DNA from: Opitutaceae bacterium | Lineage (GTDB): Bacteria > Verrucomicrobiota > Verrucomicrobiia > Opitutales > Opitutaceae | Reading direction: 5' to 3' | Assembly (NCBI GenBank): GCA_019455245.1 | Contig: JACFMR010000002.1 | Coordinates: 124,001 to 188,000 of the forward strand | Length of the DNA stretch: 64,000 bases | Shown here: positions 53,304 through 62,922 of the stretch, piece after piece | Position numbering within the stretch: position 1 is the stretch's first letter | Layout: the number at the start of each line of letters is the position of its first letter | Program-made: the position numbers and the translations under genes | The notes under the pieces: model-generated | What the model was told of the DNA's origin: nothing | The model's input: the letters and a program-made list of their open reading frames with translations, nothing else | The model's database searches: none

Positions 53304-54530
53304 TCAGCCCGTTCCCCGTTCCAGTTTATTGCGCAGCTCGCCGATGAGGGCATCCACGTCGTGGGCAAGGTCGGTCAGTGCGACCAATACCGGGCCGAGA
53401 TGCACCGGGGCCACGAGATTTTCTTCCTGCAGCGATTCCAATGCCCGCAACGCATCGTCGAGATACTCGAGCGCCCGCTTCAATCGCACCAGAACGTGCG
53501 CGCAAATTTCAATATCCGGCGGCCACTGGCGGCGATTGAGCACACCGGCCAGTTTGCCCCCGGCGATCATGGTCGCATTGAGCAATTCCTGCACCGGATG
53601 CTCCGGCCCGGCGTCAGCCGGCAGCCAGTTTTCCGTCTTGGCGGTGCCGCGCAGTTGATGGAACAGTTCCAAGGCTCGCTGCACCAGCGGATGTTCATAA
53701 CGTCGCCCGGACTCCGACTCCGGGTCAGGATTGGTCAACGCCTCATCGGCCGCGCGGTTGATTTCCTCCATCCATTCATCATTGCGGGCCAAGTCCTCTG
53801 CAGTCGGCTCCGGTTCACCGCGTTCGCGGTCCAGCCGTGCCATCTCCTCTTCCAAGATCTGTTCGTAGTCGGCGTCATCTCCCTCGCGCTCCAGCCGGGC
53901 CTGGATCCGGTCCATTAGCATATCGTGTCGGGCCTGCTCGGCCTCGGTCTCCGCTTCAGTCGTTGGCGGTTCATGCCATTCCGGCGGCGTGACGTCCTGC
54001 TCCTCCCGGATTTGCGCATCCGCCGCCTCCACCAGCCGATCCATGAATCCGGTCATTGCCCGGCCGTTGGCCTTGCGCTGTTCGCTCTCCTCCGCCTCCG
54101 TCATGTCCCACGCGGCTTCACCGACGATCTGGAGTTCAAACTCCGACGACTCGATGACCACGCGGCCGTTGAACTCGCTGAACCATTCCAGGTAGAGCGA
54201 ATTGCCCCAATGCCACGGCATCTCCCGGCCGGTTTTGTAGTAGAGGTGCATCTGGTCGAGGGGGAACTCCAGCACCTTGACCTTGCGCGAAGCGGTGATG
54301 TCCCCGACCGCGCCGCGCTGAACCGCAGCAAAGCTGCGCAGGTCGCCCGGCTTGGGTTGCGGATTGGTGAACTCCAACCGCCGGCCCGCGAGATCGCGCC
54401 AGCAGTTGCCCGCCAGTTCGAGCACGACCGGCTCGTCGCGTCCGGTGAACCAGATGCGCCCCGTCACGTGACCGCGCGTCCGGTTGTCGATCTCGCCGCG
54501 CACCACGGCTTCGTCGATTCGCCATGCCAT
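53304..54530 (-). CDS. Acidic protein of unknown function
   Basis: I do not recognise this protein of about 408 residues. The N-terminal 150 residues look globular, with a TGRIWFTGRDEPVVLELAGN segment and several Trp. The middle is a highly charged Glu- and Arg-rich, coiled-coil-like region (EAEQARHDMLMDRIQARLER, EQILEEEMARLDRERGEPEP). The C-terminus is helical (LVRLKRALEYLDDALRALES). I start it at the ATG at 54530, where MAWRIDEAVV begins a plausible fold. It is divergent from the YecA-like gene and may share its promoter region. Confidence 0.65.
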   Translation of the reverse strand: MAWRIDEAVVRGEIDNRTRGHVTGRIWFTGRDEPVVLELAGNCWRDLAGRRLEFTNPQPKPGDLRSFAAVQRGAVGDITASRKVKVLEFPLDQMHLYYKTGREMPWHWGNSLYLEWFSEFNGRVVIESSEFELQIVGEAAWDMTEAEESEQRKANGRAMTGFMDRLVEAADAQIREEQDVTPPEWHEPPTTEAETEAEQARHDMLMDRIQARLEREGDDADYEQILEEEMARLDRERGEPEPTAEDLARNDEWMEEINRAADEALTNPDPESESGRRYEHPLVQRALELFHQLRGTAKTENWLPADAGPEHPVQELLNATMIAGGKLAGVLNRRQWPPDIEICAHVLVRLKRALEYLDDALRALESLQEENLVAPVHLGPVLVALTDLAHDVDALIGELRNKLERGTG

Positions 54531-54641
54531 GGGCGTAGGTTTGGCGTCGCCGGCCGAAAAGGCGAGTCCGGGCAAGATGCGCCGCCGTGCCAACGCGTTT
54601 TCCGCTTTCGCCCCGCGCAGGCCCGTGGCAATACCTCCGCC

Positions 54642-55733
54642 ATGACCCGTTACGAAGCGCACGTGGAGAAAAACTGGCAGGAGCACGGTCTTGCCCACCT
54701 GCTCGTGGCGCGATTTCGGGACGACGGTTCGGCGGATTACGCCATGTTTCTCGTCGATCTGCTCTGCCTGGGCGTGAAGGACGTTTTCAGCGAATTCGAT
54801 CTCACGGCCGACGACGTGCGGGCAACCGTCATCGAACGTCTGCCCGAAGAACTACGCGAAGCCATCCACCCCGCCTGCGCCAAAAAGATGATCGAAGGCG
54901 CGGTTGCCTACGCGCAGTCCTTCGGTTTCGCGCCGCACCGCGACTTTCGCAAGGCCCGCAAAATCCTGTCGGGGCTCGATGCCTCCGCCTGCCCGACCGA
55001 GTTCACCTACGGCGAGGACGGCAAGCCCTGTTATGTGCGCGGCAGCGACGACGATGACGACCGCGTGGACCGCATTCTCGGGCGGCTCGAGGCGCGCTGC
55101 GGGGCCGACGGCTTCCACTACGTGGATCCGATGGAGGACGCGGCCGATGATCTGGCGGTGCGCGACAAGTTGCTCGAATTTCTTGAGGCCGAGGCGGAAA
55201 ACGTGCCGCGGTTCTATGAGGTGAGCGGCCTGATCACCGGCATGCTGATCTGCCCGACCGTGATTGCACCGCCGAAGCTGGCCGATGTGCTCTGGGGCCC
55301 AAAAGGCCGGACTTGGAAAAACGAAAACGAGGCCCAGACGTTCTTCACCCTGTTGATGGACTACTGGAACCAGGTGAGCAATCTGGTGCATGACGCCCTG
55401 CCGGCCGACACGCCGCCCGAAACGCAGATCATGGACGTGTGGTCGGAGGATTTCGACGATCAGCCGGAAAGCGGCCTGGCCATGACGCTGGCCTCCGTGG
55501 CTTGGGCCAAGGGTTTTCTCCGCGCCACCACGTTCTGGCCGGAAGCCTGGGGTGATGCGCTCACCCGGCCCGATCTCGCGCCGCATTGGGAGGTCGTCGG
55601 CTGGTGGGCCGGATTTGAAAATCCGAAAAACCGCGACCGCGTGATCGCCGAAGCCAAGGCCAAATCGTCCCGCACCCTCAATTCCTCCGTGATCGCGCTC
55701 GCCCGCGCCCTGCGTTCGAACGCGCCGGCCTGA
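54642..55733 (+). CDS. YecA/UPF0149-family protein
   Basis: This 363-residue protein matches the YecA/YgfB (UPF0149) family in its second half (FYEVSGLITGMLICPTVIAP, AMTLASVAWAKGFLRATTFW) and has an additional N-terminal region (YAMFLVDLLCLGVKDVFSEF, KKMIEGAVAYAQSFGFAPHR) seen in larger relatives. No enzymatic motif and no SEC-C zinc motif are visible. The start is the ATG at 54642; the open frame continues upstream only as the antisense of the neighbouring gene. The function is unknown. Confidence 0.75.
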   Translation: MTRYEAHVEKNWQEHGLAHLLVARFRDDGSADYAMFLVDLLCLGVKDVFSEFDLTADDVRATVIERLPEELREAIHPACAKKMIEGAVAYAQSFGFAPHRDFRKARKILSGLDASACPTEFTYGEDGKPCYVRGSDDDDDRVDRILGRLEARCGADGFHYVDPMEDAADDLAVRDKLLEFLEAEAENVPRFYEVSGLITGMLICPTVIAPPKLADVLWGPKGRTWKNENEAQTFFTLLMDYWNQVSNLVHDALPADTPPETQIMDVWSEDFDDQPESGLAMTLASVAWAKGFLRATTFWPEAWGDALTRPDLAPHWEVVGWWAGFENPKNRDRVIAEAKAKSSRTLNSSVIALARALRSNAPA

Positions 55734-55828
55734 TCGCGGGCCGAAACGGCGGAAGTGGCGCCGGGCCGCCGGCCCTTGCTTTCGCCGTTTGACAACCGCA
55801 CGGGCACCGCGCGTCGTGGAATCCGTCC

Positions 55829-56434
55829 ATGAGCAGCCCCCAAAACATCGGCCCCGAGTTGCGCGCGCGCGAATTGATCGATACCGCGCATGCCGGTGAT
55901 CCCGCCCAAACCGACGACGGTCAACCCGCCGAACTCGTTTACGCCAACCGCATCGAGTCCTGGGTCGCCCGGCTCGCGCCCGCCGCCCCGCGGCACCTGC
56001 TGCTCGCCGCGCGCTGCCAGCACCTCGAACGCTTTCTCACGCCGCGCAGCACCTTCCCCGAGGGCAAGGCCGGCTACCTGCAATGGCGCAAATCGCTCTA
56101 CCAAAAACAGGCCGCGCGCGCCCGGGAACTGGTGCTCGCCGCCGGCTTGCCGGAGGCACAGGCCGACGACATCGCCCGCTGGGTCAGCAAAACCGATTTG
56201 AAAAAGGACGCCGGTTCGCAGGCGCTCGAGGACGCGGCTGTGCTCGTGTTTTTGGAAAACGAAATCGGCGCCTTCGCCGCGCAGCACGCCGATTACCCGC
56301 GGGAAAAATTCGTCGATATCCTGCGCAAGTCCTGGCGCAAACTCAGCCCCGCCGCCCAACAACACGCGCTCGCGCTCGACCTGCCACCCGCCGTCGCGGC
56401 CCTCGTGCGCGAAGCGGTCTCCGGTGGTGCGTGA
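55829..56434 (+). CDS. DUF4202-family protein
   Basis: This 201-residue protein matches the DUF4202 family: LIDTAHAGDPAQ at the start, RCQHLERFLTPRSTFPEGKA, GYLQWRKSLYQKQAARAREL and KTDLKKDAGSQALEDAAVLV. The conserved His, Asp and Arg pattern resembles HD-type or other metal-binding helices, but no activity is established. It lies 95 bases after the YecA-like gene and 45 bases before the propeller gene, so the three may be co-transcribed. Confidence 0.85.
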   Translation: MSSPQNIGPELRARELIDTAHAGDPAQTDDGQPAELVYANRIESWVARLAPAAPRHLLLAARCQHLERFLTPRSTFPEGKAGYLQWRKSLYQKQAARARELVLAAGLPEAQADDIARWVSKTDLKKDAGSQALEDAAVLVFLENEIGAFAAQHADYPREKFVDILRKSWRKLSPAAQQHALALDLPPAVAALVREAVSGGA

Positions 56435-56479
56435 TCGCCGCCGCTCCGCTTTCATTCCCGCCCCCTTTCCCATTTCTCC

Positions 56480-57502
56480 ATGAACATCGGCGCGCCCATG
56501 CGGCGTTTTGATCCCGCCCATCTGCAACTGCTTCCCGGACCGGATCGCCCGGTGATCGGCCCCGACCATCCCGATCTGCTGGGCAACCGCTACGGTTTTG
56601 AAGGCGGCTGCGTGGTGAAGGTCGCGGGCGTTTACCACCTCTTCACCGCCGAGATGGCCGGCGATCCGTTCTGGGCGAAGATGCGTCTCGCCCACTGGTC
56701 GAGTCCCGACGGTCTCGCGTGGCGGCGAGAATCCACGCTCCATGAAACCAGCGGCGCGATCGATCCCGCCGACCGGCGCTTCTCGCTCTGGGCGCCGATG
56801 GCGGTTTTCAACGATGACGAGAACCGCTGGAACCTGTTCTATGTCGCCTACCGCCCGGGCCAGGGTGAACGCGAAGGCCTGCACATGGACGGACAGATCT
56901 GGCGCGCCGCATCGGTCGTGCCCGGAACGGAGGGGATTGGTGGTCCGTATCACGACCTCGCCATCGTGCTGCAGCCCGACGACGCCTCCCAACCGTGGGA
57001 GGGTCAGCAGGGCACCGATTCATTTTATCCATGGCGGGTCGGCCACGAATGGTATGCGTTCTACGGCAGCCACAATCATTGCCCGCTCGGTCCGTGGCAG
57101 GTCGGGTTGGTGCGCGCACCGCAGCTCGCCGGGCCCTGGACCCGCTGCGCCGGCCTCAATCCGTCGCCCATCGAGCCGGTTTTCATTGAAAATCCGCTCG
57201 TGACCAAGGTCGGTTCGCACTTTGTCGCGGTCTACGACAACTGCGCACCGGGCGACACCTACATCGCCGAGGGCCGGCACATCGGCTGTTCGGTATCCAC
57301 GGATGGCTTCCACTGGCCCAAGGGCCGTGATGTGGCCGTGCAACCCGGGACCGGTCCCGCCCAGTGGTCGGAAGACCTGCGCACCCCGCTCGGTCTTGTG
57401 GCGGAGGACGATGGCACCTTCACCGTGTTCTACACCGGGAAACTTCGCGGCCAAAACTTCTGGCCCCTCGGCCTGGCCCGCCTGCAGCTGACCCACGCCT
57501 GA
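56480..57502 (+). CDS. GH43/GH32-like beta-propeller protein
   Basis: This 340-residue protein shows the blade repeats of five-bladed propeller glycosidases: GGCVVKVAGVYHLFTAEMAG, FSLWAPMAVFNDDENRWNLF, HEWYAFYGSHNH, PLVTKVGSHFVAVYDN and GCSVSTDGFHW. No signal peptide is present. Similar proteins act on beta-mannosyl, arabinosyl or fructosyl substrates, but the catalytic acids cannot be assigned safely. It resembles the propeller at 22917-23972 only at fold level. It ends before palindrome copy 3. Confidence 0.68.
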   Translation: MNIGAPMRRFDPAHLQLLPGPDRPVIGPDHPDLLGNRYGFEGGCVVKVAGVYHLFTAEMAGDPFWAKMRLAHWSSPDGLAWRRESTLHETSGAIDPADRRFSLWAPMAVFNDDENRWNLFYVAYRPGQGEREGLHMDGQIWRAASVVPGTEGIGGPYHDLAIVLQPDDASQPWEGQQGTDSFYPWRVGHEWYAFYGSHNHCPLGPWQVGLVRAPQLAGPWTRCAGLNPSPIEPVFIENPLVTKVGSHFVAVYDNCAPGDTYIAEGRHIGCSVSTDGFHWPKGRDVAVQPGTGPAQWSEDLRTPLGLVAEDDGTFTVFYTGKLRGQNFWPLGLARLQLTHA

Positions 57503-57563
57503 CACCCGCTCCACCGGGCGATCGCCCCCAAAAAGATCGGCTTCAAAAAAAGCGGCGAAAACA

Positions 57564-57590
57564 AAAGTGTCACGTAATACGTGACACTTT
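57564..57590. repeat. 27-bp palindrome, same family, copy 3
   Basis: The 13-bp arms AAAGTGTCACGTA and their complement surround a central A, identical to the core of copies 1 and 2. The flanks here (ACA and GCTGTT) pair only weakly. It lies in a convergent spacer between the propeller gene and the AspT-type transporter. Confidence 0.85.
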
Positions 57591-57642
57591 GCTGTTAGCT
57601 CCTGTTGGGGATGTTATTGATATTCGATGGTATGGGGATTTT

Positions 57643-59322
57643 TCAGCCGCCTGCGGCGCGGTAGAGGAGGAAGACGATGAACTGCGCGGTGAAGACCCGC
57701 AGCAGCATGACCAAGGGGTAAACGGTGGCATAGGCCACGGCGGGAGCATCGCTGCCGGTGGTCTGTTGTGCGAAGGCCAGCGCGGGCGGATCGGTCATGC
57801 TGCCGGCCAACAGGCCGCTGAGTTCGGCGTAGTTGAGTTTTTTCCGCCAGCGCGCGATCAGGCCCACGATCAACAGGGGCACGGCGGTGATCACCGCGCC
57901 GAAAAGCAACCATTGCAGGCCCTGGGCGCCGAGCAGGATTTCCACGACCTTTTCGCCGGATTTCAGGCCGACCGCCGCCAGGAAGAGCGTGATGCCCACC
58001 TCGCGCAGCATGTGGTTGGCGTTGGTCGGCAGATACCAGACCAGCGGTCCGGTGTTCGCAACGCGCGACAACAATATCGCCACCACCAGCGGACCGCCCG
58101 CCAGGCCCAGCGTCACCGCCGCCGGCAATCCGGGCACGGCAAGGGGAATCGCGCCGACGAGCACACCCAGCGCGATGCCGAGAAAAAACGGGATCGGCTG
58201 CGGCGAGTTGAGCGCCTTGTTTGAGTTGCCCAGGGTCGCCGCTACGATGTCGATCTGCGGTGGCTCGCCCACCACCATCAACACATCGCCGAATTGCAGG
58301 CGGATGCCCGGGATGGGGGTGAACTCGATGCCGCCGCGCGTGACGCGCGTCACCACGACGTTGTGTTCGCGCAAGGCGCGCACCTCGGCGAGCTGCTGGC
58401 CGAAGACCTCGCTGCGCGTCACGATGAGCCGGCGGTTGGTCACATCGCCCGGCAGGGTTTTCAGGTCCACGCCGGCCTCCGCGCCCACGACGACGCGCAA
58501 TTCATCCAACGCCTCCTCCGGGCCGACCGCGTGCAGGATGTCGCCGAGTTGCAACGGCGTGTCGGGCCGCGCCACCTCTACCTTGCCGCCGCGCAACAGC
58601 CGCGAGACCACCACGCCGGAAGCGCTGAGCCCCGGCACACGGCCCAGCGGCCGGCCGACGAGATTGGCGTTGCGCACCTCGAAGTTGCGCGTGGCGGGTT
58701 TGGGCCGGTCAGGGGCGTGCGCGGCCTCGGCCGCGGCGACCTCCGCCGGCACATTCACGCGGAACACCACCCGCACCAGCACGATGGAGAGGATGATGCC
58801 GATGATGCCGAAGGGATACGCCACCGCGTAGGCCAGGCCCTGCACCACCGCACCCTCCTCAAAAATTCCCACCTGTTTGAACGCCTGCTGCGCCGCCGCC
58901 AGGCTCGGCGTGTTGGTGGTCGCACCGGCCAGCAGGCCGACGCCGGCCGGCAGATCGACCCAACCCGCCGTGATCCACGCCACCGCCACGGCCGCCCCCA
59001 GCAAAACGATGGCGGCGGCAAACGCGTTGAGCACCAGACCGCGCGCACGCAACGAACCGAAAAACCCCGGCCCGATCTGCAGGCCCAGCGTGTAAACGAA
59101 AAGGATGAGCCCGAACTCGCGCACAAACTCCAGCACCTGCGGATCCACCGTCAGCCTGAAATGCCCCAGCAGCAGGCCCGCGAACAATACGCCGCCCACC
59201 CCGAGGCTGACCCCGCATACGCGGATGCGCCCCAGCGCCGAGCCCGCCGCCCCGGCCACCCCCAGCAGGATGACCGTGCGCGCCACCGATTCCTCCGCGA
59301 ACAATGTTTGCAACCAGTTCAT
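57643..59322 (-). CDS. AspT/YidE-type transporter with two RCK_C domains
   Basis: This 559-residue protein belongs to the aspartate:alanine exchanger/YidE-YbjL group. Two membrane halves carry related motifs (GATTNTPSLAAAQQA and GSMTDPPALAFAQQ), separated by two cytosolic RCK_C (TrkA_C) regulatory domains at about residues 212-280 and 297-365. The duplicated layout is standard for the family. Substrates of most members are unknown; some exchange amino or carboxylic acids. It is divergent from the nitronate monooxygenase gene. Confidence 0.9.
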   Translation of the reverse strand: MNWLQTLFAEESVARTVILLGVAGAAGSALGRIRVCGVSLGVGGVLFAGLLLGHFRLTVDPQVLEFVREFGLILFVYTLGLQIGPGFFGSLRARGLVLNAFAAAIVLLGAAVAVAWITAGWVDLPAGVGLLAGATTNTPSLAAAQQAFKQVGIFEEGAVVQGLAYAVAYPFGIIGIILSIVLVRVVFRVNVPAEVAAAEAAHAPDRPKPATRNFEVRNANLVGRPLGRVPGLSASGVVVSRLLRGGKVEVARPDTPLQLGDILHAVGPEEALDELRVVVGAEAGVDLKTLPGDVTNRRLIVTRSEVFGQQLAEVRALREHNVVVTRVTRGGIEFTPIPGIRLQFGDVLMVVGEPPQIDIVAATLGNSNKALNSPQPIPFFLGIALGVLVGAIPLAVPGLPAAVTLGLAGGPLVVAILLSRVANTGPLVWYLPTNANHMLREVGITLFLAAVGLKSGEKVVEILLGAQGLQWLLFGAVITAVPLLIVGLIARWRKKLNYAELSGLLAGSMTDPPALAFAQQTTGSDAPAVAYATVYPLVMLLRVFTAQFIVFLLYRAAGG

Positions 59323-59589
59323 ACGCAGCTTCCACCCCTAGCAGGTTTGGGCCCCGGGCAGCAGCGCAAATATTGCTGGGCCCGCACACGCCTGCTTATA
59401 CCGCACGAATTGACCGGCATAGGACTTCCTCAGGCGCCCGCATGGGCGCAGGGTACCGGGGCTCATCGGATATTGAACCGCCCGCCACCCGCACCGGGGT
59501 GGTGTCGCCATGGGGTGTTTGGCCCGGAAATTTCCGCTGCTGCGACCGGCCGTGGCTGCACCGGTCGCAATCTCGAATCCATCACTTTT

Positions 59590-61011
59590 ATGTCACATCC
59601 GGTTATCATTCAGGGCGGCATGGGCGTCGCGGTTTCCAACTGGAAACTCGCCAACGCCGTGTCGCGTTTGGGCGCGCTTGGCGTCGTTTCGGGCACGGCC
59701 CTGGCCAGCGTGTTGGCCCGGCGCCTGCAATCCGGCGATGCCGATGGCGCCATGCGCCGCGCGCTCGCGCACTTTCCGATCCCCGCGGTGGTCGAGCGCC
59801 TGCTCGCGCGTTATTATGTGCCGGGCGGCAAATCCGCCACGGCGCCGTTCAACGGCGTGCCCATGCCCACGCTGGAGCCGGGGCCGGCGCTGACCGAGCT
59901 CACCATCGCGGCCAATTTCACCGAGGTCTATCTCGCCAAGTCCGGCCACGAGGGCGTGGTCGGGATCAATCTGCTCGAAAAAATCCAGCTGCCGACGCTC
60001 GCCTCCCTGTATGGCGCCATGCTCGCCGGTGTGGACTACGTGCTGATGGGCGCGGGTATTCCGCGTTCCATCCCGGGCGTGCTCGACCGCTTCGCCGCCG
60101 GCGAACCCGCGGAGCAAAAAATCGATGTCGCCGGCGCGCAACCCGGCGAGGAGCACAGTATGCGGCTTGATCCGGCGGCCTTCTTCGGCGGCAGCGCACC
60201 GCGGCTGACGCGACCGCTGTTTCTCGCCATCGTCGCCTCCGCCACCCTCGCGCTGACCCTGGCCAAAAAATCCAACGGCCAGGTGGACGGCTTCATCGTC
60301 GAGGGCGAAGTCGCCGGCGGACACAACGCCCCGCCGCGCGGCCCGCTGCAACTGAATGCGCGCGGCGAACCCGTTTACGGTCCGCGCGATGTGCCCGAGC
60401 TGGCCAAGATTCGCGAGATCGGCCGGCCCTTCTGGCTGGCCGGTGGCCAGGCCCGGCCGGAGCGGCTCGCCGCGGCGCTGGAGTTGGGCGCCACGGGCAT
60501 CCAAGTCGGCACGGCGTTCGCGTTTTGCGATGAATCCGGCGTCGAGCCCGAGCTCAAGCGCCGCATGATCCGGGCCAGCCGCGCCGGCACGGCCAACGTG
60601 TTCACCGATCCCGCCGCCTCACCCACGGGTTTTCCGTTCAAGGTCGCGACGCTCCCCGGCACCGTGGCCGATCCCGCCGTCTATGCGGCGCGGGAGCGCG
60701 TCTGCGATCTCGGCTATCTGCGGCAACCCTACCGGCAGGCCGACGGCAGTATCGGCTACCGCTGCGCCGCCGAGCCGGTCGAAGCCTACCTGCGCAAAGG
60801 CGGCGAACTGGCCGATACCGTCGGCCGGGCCTGCCTGTGCAACGGGCTTATGGCCACCGTGGAACTCGGACAATTGCGTCATGGCACGGCGGAACCGGCG
60901 ATCGTCACCGCGGGCAACGAGGTCACCGACCTCGCGCGGCTGGTGCGCGACGGCGAGGAACGCTACAGCGCGGCCGACGTCATCCGCTACCTGCGCGGCG
61001 GCCGCGTTTGA
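59590..61011 (+). CDS. Nitronate monooxygenase-family flavoprotein
   Basis: This 473-residue FMN TIM-barrel protein resembles nitronate monooxygenase/2-nitropropane dioxygenase relatives: IIQGGMGVAVSNWKLANAVS, VGINLLEKIQLPT, FIVEGEVAGGHNAPPRGPLQ with the catalytic-type His, and GATGIQVGTAFAFCDESG for FMN phosphate. It is longer than the typical 320-380 residues because of an inserted segment and a C-terminal extension (CNGLMATVELG). It detoxifies nitronates or performs a related flavin reaction. I start it at the ATG at 59590; the frame upstream is antisense to the transporter gene. Confidence 0.87.
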   Translation: MSHPVIIQGGMGVAVSNWKLANAVSRLGALGVVSGTALASVLARRLQSGDADGAMRRALAHFPIPAVVERLLARYYVPGGKSATAPFNGVPMPTLEPGPALTELTIAANFTEVYLAKSGHEGVVGINLLEKIQLPTLASLYGAMLAGVDYVLMGAGIPRSIPGVLDRFAAGEPAEQKIDVAGAQPGEEHSMRLDPAAFFGGSAPRLTRPLFLAIVASATLALTLAKKSNGQVDGFIVEGEVAGGHNAPPRGPLQLNARGEPVYGPRDVPELAKIREIGRPFWLAGGQARPERLAAALELGATGIQVGTAFAFCDESGVEPELKRRMIRASRAGTANVFTDPAASPTGFPFKVATLPGTVADPAVYAARERVCDLGYLRQPYRQADGSIGYRCAAEPVEAYLRKGGELADTVGRACLCNGLMATVELGQLRHGTAEPAIVTAGNEVTDLARLVRDGEERYSAADVIRYLRGGRV

Positions 61012-61023
61012 CACCGGTCACCA

Positions 61024-62019
61024 TCACGACCGCAACGAATCCCGCACCTGGGCCACCAGCTCAAGGGAGCGCAACCGCGCGGCCTGATCGTATATCGCCG
61101 CGGTGATCATCAGTTCGTCCACCTGCGTGCGGCGCAGAAAATCCGTGATGCCGCGCCTGACGGTTTCCGGCGATCCCACCACGGATTCGCTGAACGCCCG
61201 GCCGATCATCTCCGCCTCTGCCGGCGACCAGATTTCGCTTATATCATCCACCGGCGGCGGCAACAGCCCGGGCGCGCCGCGCCGCAGGTGGAGAAACGCC
61301 TGCTGCTGCGATGTGAACAGCCGTTGCGCCTCGCGGTCGCTGTCGGCCGCATACACGCCGATGGCCGCCATCGCACAGGGCCGTTCATGCGCAAGTGACG
61401 GCCTAAACTCCCCGCGATACAAATCCAACGCCTCGCCCAGTAGGTCGGGTGCAAAGTGCGAGGCAAACGCAAAGGGCAGTCCCAGACGCGCCGCGAGCCG
61501 CGCACTGAACAAACTCGAGCCCAGCAACCAAATCGGCACGTCTCGCCCCGCGCCCGGCACGGCCTGCACCGCCTGGCCCGGCCGGGTGGCGCGGAAGTAA
61601 TTCCGCAACTCCACCACATCCTGCGGAAACGTGTCGGCGCTGTCCGCCAGTCCGCGGCGCAGCGCGCGGGCCGTGACCTGATCCGTGCCCGGGGCACGAC
61701 CGAGCCCGAGATCGATACGGCCGGGAAACAGCGCGGCCAGCGTGCCAAATTGCTCGGCGATGATCAGCGGCGCATGGTTGGGCAGCATGATGCCGCCCGA
61801 GCCCACGCGAATGGTTTTCGTGCCCGCGGCGAGGTGACCGATGACGACCGCCGTGGCCGCGCTCGCGATACCCGGCAGGTTGTGATGCTCCGCCACCCAG
61901 TAGCGCCGGTAGCCCAGCTGCTCCGCCAGCCGCACGGCCTCCAGCGAATGCTGCAACGCCTCCGTCGGCGTGCCGTCTTCGCACACCGGGACCAGATCAA
62001 GCATGGAAAAATCAACCAT
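61024..62019 (-). CDS. LLM-class flavin-dependent oxidoreductase
   Basis: This 331-residue luciferase-like monooxygenase has the family segments [60 protein letters not shown] and [14 protein letters not shown]. Members use FMNH2 from a separate reductase to oxidise small organic substrates, and many are assigned no substrate. It converges on the nitronate monooxygenase gene with only 12 bases between stops, so the two flavoenzymes are neighbours but not an operon. Confidence 0.92.
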   Translation of the reverse strand: MVDFSMLDLVPVCEDGTPTEALQHSLEAVRLAEQLGYRRYWVAEHHNLPGIASAATAVVIGHLAAGTKTIRVGSGGIMLPNHAPLIIAEQFGTLAALFPGRIDLGLGRAPGTDQVTARALRRGLADSADTFPQDVVELRNYFRATRPGQAVQAVPGAGRDVPIWLLGSSLFSARLAARLGLPFAFASHFAPDLLGEALDLYRGEFRPSLAHERPCAMAAIGVYAADSDREAQRLFTSQQQAFLHLRRGAPGLLPPPVDDISEIWSPAEAEMIGRAFSESVVGSPETVRRGITDFLRRTQVDELMITAAIYDQAARLRSLELVAQVRDSLRS

Positions 62020-62112
62020 GCGTCACCTTGGGCCATCGCGTGCAATTTGCCAGCGGCAACCCGCTTTCCCCGCCGCCCGCCGCACCGTTTTTCAAATCCT
62101 CACCACGAAAGC

Positions 62113-62139
62113 TGAAAGTAACCTAATAGGTTACTTTCA
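62113..62139. repeat. 27-bp palindrome, variant AAAGT...TAATA...ACTTT, copy 4
   Basis: The 13-bp arms TGAAAGTAACCTA and their complement surround a central A. It shares the AAAGT end, the TAATA centre and the ACTTT end with copies 1-3 but has a different and shorter inner stem. It lies 12 bases after the VapC stop, ahead of the LLM gene. Confidence 0.85.
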
Positions 62140-62151
62140 ATTGCCCCGCGC

Positions 62152-62538
62152 TCACCACAAAACGGGGACTCCGCCCCAGCGGATGATTTCACGGTCCTGC
62201 GTGATCAGGGTGAGTTTATGCTCCAAGGCCGTGGCGCAGATGAGCCGGTCCGCCGGATCCTTGTGCGACCAATCCAAGTTGACGGTGCGCCAAGCGATAG
62301 CGGGGGTGAAAGGCAGAATCGTGTATCGCTGGGGCAGGTCTTCCAGCCACGCGGACGGATCGGGTTTCAAATCCACCTCGCCAGCCCGTCCGAGCCGGGC
62401 AATTTCCAGCAGGGTAATGGCTGCGACCCCAAAGTCTGCCGGAGGCCGTTCCTTCAGCAAACGGCGAACCGTCGCAGACAGCCGGATTGAATCCGACGCA
62501 CTCCAGAGCACCGCGTGGGTATCAAGCAGGTATCTCAC
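62152..62538 (-). CDS. PIN-domain toxin (VapC-type)
   Basis: This 128-residue PIN-domain protein has the acidic metal-binding set D6 (LLDTHAVLW), E45 (LLEIARLG), D97 (DPADRLI) and D115 (TQDREI), as in VapC ribonucleases that cut specific RNAs. Its ATG overlaps the antitoxin stop by ATGA. LLDTHAVLW and the TLLEIARL helix place it in the subgroup often paired with Phd- or AbrB-like antitoxins. Confidence 0.9.
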   Translation of the reverse strand: MRYLLDTHAVLWSASDSIRLSATVRRLLKERPPADFGVAAITLLEIARLGRAGEVDLKPDPSAWLEDLPQRYTILPFTPAIAWRTVNLDWSHKDPADRLICATALEHKLTLITQDREIIRWGGVPVLW

Positions 62539-62759
62539 TTGGCCAAGTCACCCCATTCCTCCAAGGGAATGATCGGTCCCGGTTTCAAGCGATCTGCGTT
62601 CGTCCGCCCTTTCATGCAGCCCAAGAGGCTGGGGTTCGCGGCGCGGGCGCGAAACTCAAAGGTCTGCCCCTCGGCCTCGATGATCACCGTCTTGCCGGCG
62701 GCGGCCAGCTTGCGCATACGCGGAAACTCCCGCTGAAAGGCCCGGATGGTGGTTTTCAT
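62535..62759 (-). CDS. Antitoxin partner of the VapC-type toxin
   Basis: This 74-residue protein precedes the PIN toxin with an ATGA overlap. The N-terminal part (TTIRAFQREFPRMRKLAAAGKT and VIIEAEGQTFEFRA) looks like the Phd/YefM-type DNA-binding half. The C-terminal part (PGPIIPLEEWGDLAK) would thread along the toxin. It is probably the autoregulator of the pair. Confidence 0.78.
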   Translation of the reverse strand: MKTTIRAFQREFPRMRKLAAAGKTVIIEAEGQTFEFRARAANPSLLGCMKGRTNADRLKPGPIIPLEEWGDLAK

Positions 62760-62922
62760 GCCTGTCAGTCAACAGCGTCTGACAGCGGTGTCAAACCGGC
62801 AGTCCGGTCGTCTGCATCCTGCGCGGACGTGGTATTGTCCCAGCGCTCGCGCAATCAATTCGCGCATGGCGGGATCAGCCTCGCGCGCCAGACGCTCCGG
62901 CTTGGGGCTGCACACGCCGGGG

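Noticed and set aside
53925..54641. Upstream extension of the YecA-like frame
   Set aside because: It is antisense to the acidic protein gene; similarity begins at 54642.
58294..59589. Upstream extension of the nitronate monooxygenase frame
   Set aside because: The extension is antisense to the AspT-type transporter; enzyme similarity begins at the ATG at 59590.
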